Notes under the pieces: generated by a model
Database searches by the model: none
What the model saw: only the letters and a program-made list of their open reading frames with translations
What the model was told of the DNA's origin: nothing
Assembly (NCBI RefSeq): GCF_001421715.1
Contig: NZ_LMKP01000012.1
Span: 104,501 to 168,500 of the forward strand
From: Sphingomonas sp. Leaf22
GTDB taxonomy: Bacteria > Pseudomonadota > Alphaproteobacteria > Sphingomonadales > Sphingomonadaceae
Length of the DNA stretch: 64,000 nucleotides
Reading direction: 5' to 3'
Program-made: the position numbers and the translations under genes
Shown: positions 59,891-64,000 of the stretch, in pieces
How positions within the stretch are numbered: the first letter of the stretch is position 1
Layout: the number at the start of each line of letters is the position of its first letter

Positions 59891-62011
59891 TCAGAAAATC
59901 CCGAGAAACTTCTTCCGCTGTTCCTTGCGCTCGCCGCGGTTCGAGCGGCCGTCCTCGGCCTTGGCGGTCGTCCCCCGCCCCACGTCATCCCGCACCTCAC
60001 CATCCTTGGTCCGCTGCGCCCGCGCCGTCGCGCCGGCGAGGATCGGGCCGCAGGCCGCGCCCTTCGCATCGCCCGGATCGACGAACGCCAGCACGCCGGC
60101 AAGCGGCGTCGCCACCAGTGCGAGGCCGAGGCCCGCACCGGCGCGTCCGAGCAATTCGGGGCTGATGACCGAATAGCGCGGCTGCGCGAAATAGCCGCCG
60201 ATGCCGACCGGCGACTGGCCCGCCAGAAACGAGAAGCGTTTGGAATCGGCGCGGAAGGCCAGATCGATCGATTCGTTGCAGAAGCTGAAACCGCCGCGCC
60301 CGATCATCACGTTCTTCTGCGTATCGATCAGGATCGGGTCCGCCGCCGCGACGCCGCCGCGCACGGTAAAGCCGATCAGCCCACAATTGATCCGGACCGG
60401 CTCCTTTAACCGGCCCTCGAACATCTTCTGCGCGAAGGTGCCGAGGTCGAGTTCCGACAACTGCACGTTGCGCGTCCAGAAGCTGCCGCCGGGCAGGATG
60501 ATCGCGATCCGCCCATTCGACGTAGCCAGCGACTCCTGCACGGTGTCTCCGGAGCCGGTCAGTTTCACCCGCGCCTTGACCGTGCCCGACGTTCCCGCCT
60601 CCTCGACGCCCCAGCCGGCCAGCAACCGGCCCATTGGCGTCGGCGACAGGCGTATGTCGTAATCGGTGACGGCCGGACGGCGGCGGGCGTCGATCACCAC
60701 GTCCGACGCGACATTGCCGCGCGCCATCACAAAGGTCAGCGGTGACAGCTTCAGCAGGCGGTCGTTCAGATCGAGTGTCAGGTTGACGTCGGACACCGGC
60801 AGGCTGCGGGCGCGGACGGTGGCGACCTTGTAATGGACCTTCGCATCAAAATTACGCAGCGCCTCGACATTGAGCTTTGCATCGGGGAGCAGGCGCGGGG
60901 CCCCGCCCTCGCGCTGGATCACGCCCGCAGCGCCCTGTGCCTCGACGCGTTCGAGGTCGTAGCCGACGAACGCCGACATATCGACGATGTCGAGCGTGCG
61001 CGAGGTCAGGTCGGCGGTCAGCAGCAGGCGCGGTTCGCGCTGGGTGACGGTCAGGCTGCCGGCCAGATCGCTGTCGCCGAACCGCCCGCGCAGCCGCATG
61101 AACTTCCAGTCGGCACCGTCCTTGGTCATCCGCCCGGTCAGGCGATAGGTACGGGTATCGGGCGTGACGATGCCCAGCACCGCGAACACGTCCGACAGGT
61201 TGCGCCCGCGCAGACGGACGGCAAGGTTCGATCCGTCGAGCTCGGTCGGCCCCGGCAAGGTGCCAGCAAGGATCGTGACCGAACGCGCCACTTCGATCCG
61301 TGCGGTCAGTCGATTCTGTCCCCCACGGATCGTCGCGTCGGGCGACTGCAACTGGCCGGTCAGCCGGAACGGACGACCGCGCACCGTCCCCTGCCCCGCC
61401 GCACGGATCGCCCCGGCGAATTGCGCGTCGCTGGTTTCGACCGTGTCGAGCGTGAAATTGCCGTCGAGCAGGAATTGCGGGTCACGGTAGCGGATGCGCG
61501 TATCGCGGAACGTGCCCGCGCGGACGATCGGCAAATCGAGCTTCTTGCCCGGCTTGTCCGGATCGCCGAAGGTCCAGGTGTTGCGCTTGCGCGCGGCGTC
61601 CCAGTGCAGGTCGGCACGCGCGCCGTCGAGCTCGAGCCAGTTGACCCGCCGCCGCCCGAACAGGAAGGTCAGCGTTGCGGTCGAACTGTCGAGCTTCTTC
61701 GCCTCGAACAGATTGCCGCCGCCCGCCCAGTCGGGGTTCGATACCGACAATCCTTCGGCAAGGAACTTCAGGTCGACGGGGTTGAAATAGAACTGGAAAT
61801 CGCCGGCGACCCGGACCGTGCGGCCGCTGCCTGACGTTGCGATCCGTTCGAACGTCCCCTTCAGGAACCGGCCCTTGGTCACGAACAGGATGAGCCAGGC
61901 GAGAAACAGCGCGCCGACGATCCCGACGACCGTCCGCAGCGCGATACGCCGCCAGTCGCGGCGGCGGCGGGGGGCGTCGGATGCGCCGGCAGTCGGGGAA
62001 ACTTCGGCCAT
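59891..62011 (-). CDS. AsmA-family envelope protein
   Basis: A 706-residue protein. A basic N-terminus (RRRRDWRRIALR) and one membrane helix at about 25-45 anchor it in the inner membrane, and the long periplasmic part is beta-rich, as in AsmA/TamB-like proteins that influence outer-membrane lipid or protein homeostasis. GDFQFYFNPVDLKFLAEGLSV is the family start motif. The C-terminal 60 residues are polar and Arg/Lys-rich. Confidence 0.88.
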   Translation of the reverse strand: MAEVSPTAGASDAPRRRRDWRRIALRTVVGIVGALFLAWLILFVTKGRFLKGTFERIATSGSGRTVRVAGDFQFYFNPVDLKFLAEGLSVSNPDWAGGGNLFEAKKLDSSTATLTFLFGRRRVNWLELDGARADLHWDAARKRNTWTFGDPDKPGKKLDLPIVRAGTFRDTRIRYRDPQFLLDGNFTLDTVETSDAQFAGAIRAAGQGTVRGRPFRLTGQLQSPDATIRGGQNRLTARIEVARSVTILAGTLPGPTELDGSNLAVRLRGRNLSDVFAVLGIVTPDTRTYRLTGRMTKDGADWKFMRLRGRFGDSDLAGSLTVTQREPRLLLTADLTSRTLDIVDMSAFVGYDLERVEAQGAAGVIQREGGAPRLLPDAKLNVEALRNFDAKVHYKVATVRARSLPVSDVNLTLDLNDRLLKLSPLTFVMARGNVASDVVIDARRRPAVTDYDIRLSPTPMGRLLAGWGVEEAGTSGTVKARVKLTGSGDTVQESLATSNGRIAIILPGGSFWTRNVQLSELDLGTFAQKMFEGRLKEPVRINCGLIGFTVRGGVAAADPILIDTQKNVMIGRGGFSFCNESIDLAFRADSKRFSFLAGQSPVGIGGYFAQPRYSVISPELLGRAGAGLGLALVATPLAGVLAFVDPGDAKGAACGPILAGATARAQRTKDGEVRDDVGRGTTAKAEDGRSNRGERKEQRKKFLGIF

Positions 62012-62059
62012 CGCTCCTCAACCGTTCGGGTGCGTAACGAGTTCCGGTGGTTGCGTTCG

Positions 62060-62080
62060 GCCCCTATCCGGGTTAGGGGC
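62060..62080 (+). promoter_or_regulatory. Hairpin in the rpmI leader
   Basis: GCCCCTA, loop TCCGGGT, TAGGGGC; a perfect 7-bp stem about 90 nt upstream of rpmI. It may be part of an L20-type autoregulatory leader; not testable by eye. Confidence 0.35.
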
Positions 62081-62168
62081 GCGCTCTTTCCACGACTCCG
62101 AAGGGATTCGCCCGGCCATCTGGGGCTGCCGCGGCAATCCGCACGTCGTGATTTTTGAGGAGACCAAA

Positions 62169-62372
62169 ATGCCCAAGCTCAAGACCAAGAGCGGCGTCAA
62201 GAAGCGCTTCAAGCTCACCGCCACCGGCAAGATCAAGCACGGTGTCGCAGGCAAGCGCCACCGCCTGATCTCGCACAACGCGAAGTATATCCGCCAGAAT
62301 CGCGGGACTTCGGTCCTGGCCGACGCCGACACCGCCCGTGTCAAGGCGTGGGCGCCCTACGGCCTTCGTTAA
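62169..62372 (+). CDS. rpmI: 50S ribosomal protein L35
   Basis: A 67-residue basic ribosomal protein, MPKLKTKSGVKKRFK at the start and typical KRHRLISH near 30. GAGGAG 6-7 nt before the ATG. rplT follows 13 nt later. infC, the usual upstream partner, is not present here. Confidence 0.97.
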   Translation: MPKLKTKSGVKKRFKLTATGKIKHGVAGKRHRLISHNAKYIRQNRGTSVLADADTARVKAWAPYGLR

Positions 62373-62385
62373 GGAGTACTGAGCA

Positions 62386-62757
62386 ATGGCACGCATCAAA
62401 CGCGGCACGACCACCAAGGCGAAGCACAAGCGGATTTTGGATCAGGCGAAGGGCTATTATGGCCGTCGCAAGAACACCATCCGCATCGCGCGCCAGGCCG
62501 TCGAAAAGGCCGGCCAGTACGCCTATCGCGACCGCAAGGTTAAGAAGCGCACGTTCCGCGGCCTGTGGATCCAGCGTATCAACGCCGGTGTCCGGGCGGA
62601 AGGCATCACCTATTCGCAGTTCATGCACGGCTGCAAACTGGCGGGGATCGAACTGGACCGAAAGGTCCTGGCCGATATCGCGATGCACGAGGAAGCCGCC
62701 TTCAAGGCGATTGTCGCGCAGGCGAAGGCCGCCCTGCCGGAACAGGCCGCCGCGTAA
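62386..62757 (+). CDS. rplT: 50S ribosomal protein L20
   Basis: A 123-residue protein that binds 23S rRNA early in 50S assembly. The start [18 protein letters not shown] and the RNA-binding [19 protein letters not shown] are typical. AAGGAG upstream of the ATG. A terminator follows, so pheS is probably partly separate. Confidence 0.97.
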   Translation: MARIKRGTTTKAKHKRILDQAKGYYGRRKNTIRIARQAVEKAGQYAYRDRKVKKRTFRGLWIQRINAGVRAEGITYSQFMHGCKLAGIELDRKVLADIAMHEEAAFKAIVAQAKAALPEQAAA

Positions 62758-62787
62758 CACGCTGCGGTTCCGGTTTGCGGGATGAAA

Positions 62788-62821
62788 GACGCCGGTGGGG
62801 TAACCCGCCGGCGTTTTTTTG
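62788..62821 (+). terminator. Rho-independent terminator after rplT
   Basis: ACGCCGGTGGGG and CCCGCCGGCGT form a near-perfect stem followed by seven T. Confidence 0.92.
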
Positions 62822-62835
62822 TTTGGTGCAAACCT

Positions 62836-62939
62836 CGTCATCCCGGCGGAGGCCGGGATCCATGGATACGCGACGCCAGCGATGGCGCGATCCGTTAGCC
62901 GCACCCCGTCCATGGATCCCGACTTTCGTCGGGATGACG
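62836..62939. repeat. Palindromic repeat, CGTCATCCCGG family
   Basis: The left end CGTCATCCCGGCGGAGGCCG pairs with the right CCGACTTTCGTCGGGATGACG on its outer part, and GGGATCCATGGA pairs with TCCATGGATCCC inside. It is a relative of the element at 1229-1322 and fills the gap before the GIY-YIG gene. Confidence 0.75.
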
Positions 62940-62959
62940 GTTGGGTTAGTGTAACGTTC

Positions 62960-63274
62960 GTGAAATCCGTCCGCGAACCCTGCGTCTATATCGTCGCCAG
63001 CGGACGGCACGGCACCCTCTACACCGGCGTTACCAGCGACCTGATCCAGCACGTCTATCAACACCGGGCCGGTACGTTCAACGGTTTCTCCCGGCGGAAC
63101 AACTGCCACCGTCTCGTCTGGTTCGAACGGCACGAAACCATGGAAACCGCCATCCAGCGGGAAAAGCGGATCAAGGAATGGCAGCATAACTGGAAGCTCA
63201 CGCTGATCGAAACTACCAACCCCCACTGGTCCGACCTCGCCACGGGGCTAGGCTTCGTCGCCGTTCCGCAATAA
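62960..63274 (+). CDS. GIY-YIG nuclease family protein (UPF0213-like)
   Basis: A 104-residue GIY-YIG domain. VYIVASGRHGTLYTGVTSD carries the family signature and GTFNGFSRRNNCHRLVWFE, then TAIQREKRIKEWQ with the catalytic Glu region, follows. Small single-domain members have no proven role. The start is a GTG at 62960; upstream in-frame sequence runs into the palindromic repeat. It sits within the rplT-pheS block, an unusual position. Confidence 0.82.
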   Translation: MKSVREPCVYIVASGRHGTLYTGVTSDLIQHVYQHRAGTFNGFSRRNNCHRLVWFERHETMETAIQREKRIKEWQHNWKLTLIETTNPHWSDLATGLGFVAVPQ

Positions 63275-63307
63275 AGCCGGTCGCCTATCCCGACACCCGG
63301 AGCGACC

Positions 63308-64000
63308 GTGACCCCCGATCTCGACCAAATGCGTGCCGACCTGCTCGCCGCCATCGATGCTTCCGCAGGGATCGATGCGCTGGAGGCGGTGCGGGTGCAT
63401 GCGCTGGGCAAGCAGGGGGCGATCACCGGCCTGCTCAAGACACTCGGTGCCCTGTCGCCCGAGGAACGCCAGACCGTGGCGCCCGGCATCCACGCCCTGC
63501 GCGAGGCGGTGACGCATGCGATCGGCGCGCGCAAGGCCGATCTGGAAGCGCGGGCGCTGGCCGCCAGGCTGGCGAGCGAGCGCGTCGACCTGACGCTTCC
63601 GGTCGACCGGCCTGCGGCGGGCGGGGTGCATCCGGTCGCGCAGGTCATGGACGAACTAGCCGAGATTTTTGCCGATCTGGGCTTCGCGGTCGCGACGGGT
63701 CCCGAGATCGAGGACGACTGGCACAACTTCACCGCGCTCAATATCCCGGAGACGCATCCGGCGCGAGCGATGCATGACACGTTCTACGCGCAGCGCCGAA
63801 GCCCGCAGGGCGAGGAAACCGCGAGCGCGGCCGGCGCTGCCCAAGCAGCGTCCGACGACGGTGGCTCCGCCACCGGCGCGCCCGAACGCTACGTTCTGAG
63901 AACGCATACGAGTCCGGTCCAGATCCGCACGATGATGGCACAGCAACCCCCGATCCGCATCATCGCGCCGGGCCGGGTCTATCGCAGCGATTCGGATGCC
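63308..64000 (+). CDS. pheS: Phenylalanyl-tRNA synthetase alpha subunit (5' part)
   Basis: The first 231 residues of PheS; the gene continues beyond the window. GTG start at 63308. [23 protein letters not shown], and [12 protein letters not shown] are PheS motifs (class II motif 1 and neighbours). Between DTFY and YVLRTH there is an extra stretch of about 33 residues (161-193), Ala/Ser/Gly-rich, not expected in PheS. It fits with rpmI-rplT upstream, the usual ribosome-synthetase neighbourhood. Confidence 0.93.
   Translation, partial: MTPDLDQMRADLLAAIDASAGIDALEAVRVHALGKQGAITGLLKTLGALSPEERQTVAPGIHALREAVTHAIGARKADLEARALAARLASERVDLTLPVDRPAAGGVHPVAQVMDELAEIFADLGFAVATGPEIEDDWHNFTALNIPETHPARAMHDTFYAQRRSPQGEETASAAGAAQAASDDGGSATGAPERYVLRTHTSPVQIRTMMAQQPPIRIIAPGRVYRSDSDA
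63792..63879. repeat. Palindrome-rich in-frame insertion in pheS
   Basis: 88 bp inside pheS, bounded by GCGCCG and its complement CGGCGC. It contains CGGTGGC-TCC-GCCACCG and GCGCGGCCGGCGC. It encodes the low-complexity insert. The composition suggests a repeat element inserted without breaking the frame. Confidence 0.5.

Noticed and set aside
1..64000. tRNA, rRNA, CRISPR arrays, insertion sequences or prophage
   Set aside because: I looked for GGTTCGAATCC-type T-arms, regular direct repeats with spacers, and transposase or integrase motifs; none was found. The repeats here are inverted and dispersed rather than spaced direct repeats.

Overview
High-GC, densely packed chromosomal DNA from an alphaproteobacterium, most likely a sphingomonad (Sphingomonas or a close relative). 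The assignment rests on gene content and order, not on a search: a class I lysyl-tRNA synthetase, a serC leader RNA directly upstream of serC-serA, a MucR/Ros regulator, an HWE-family histidine kinase, hflK-hflC-degP, rpmI-rplT-pheS without infC, and many families of short self-complementary intergenic repeats. There is no phage, integrase, transposase, CRISPR array, tRNA or rRNA in the window. It reads as ordinary core chromosome seeded with palindromic repeats.

Layout. 0-11 kb: an acyl-transferase-like gene, a translationally coupled sseA-metC-mscS operon, an FeS-type photolyase divergent from queF, and a two-gene glycan module (GT4 glycosyltransferase plus GH130 phosphorylase/hydrolase). 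10.5-18.4 kb: AraC regulator and HerA-like ATPase, the envelope protease set hflK-hflC-degP, and divergent mrp with a CoA-binding protein. 18.5-30.6 kb: a second MscS channel with a dienelactone hydrolase, a FAD oxidoreductase, a 34-residue membrane peptide behind a sigma-54-like promoter, a diguanylate cyclase, peroxiredoxin, outer-membrane phospholipase A, a HisN-type phosphatase, a DUF892 ferritin-like stress protein, two small secreted paralogues, glpX and lolA. 30.7-43 kb: a structured RNA resembling 6S RNA, xth, a RibA-like cyclohydrolase, a cytochrome c lipoprotein with an SGNH hydrolase, a GntR regulator, an extensin-like lipoprotein, a LOG-family protein, lysS, a bestrophin, and a DinG-like helicase coupled to a SixA-like phosphatase. 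43-54.9 kb: amiC divergent from rne, an HWE kinase, a MucR variant, hisZ, serA, serC and an orphan receiver. 55-64 kb: M48 protease-DsbA, an ABC-2 exporter with an SDR, asmA, then rpmI-rplT, a GIY-YIG gene and the 5' part of pheS.

How the parts fit. Envelope upkeep is the strongest theme: HflKC, DegP, M48/BepA-like protease, DsbA, LolA, AmiC, AsmA, OMPLA, bestrophin and two MscS channels. Amino-acid metabolism is represented by serC-serA, hisZ, hisN and metC/sseA. Several genes are tightly coupled by 1-4 nt overlaps.

Most notable. (1) The GT4-GH130 pair. (2) The 34-aa peptide with a near-consensus -24/-12 promoter. (3) An in-frame, palindrome-rich insertion inside pheS that looks like a repeat element absorbed into a gene. 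(4) Two leader or small RNAs, serC motif and 6S-like. (5) At least six families of inverted-repeat elements, one a 238-bp nested palindrome. I see no clear previously undescribed defence or mobile system. The 34-aa peptide, the small Cys-protein paralogues and the pheS insertion are the least explained items.
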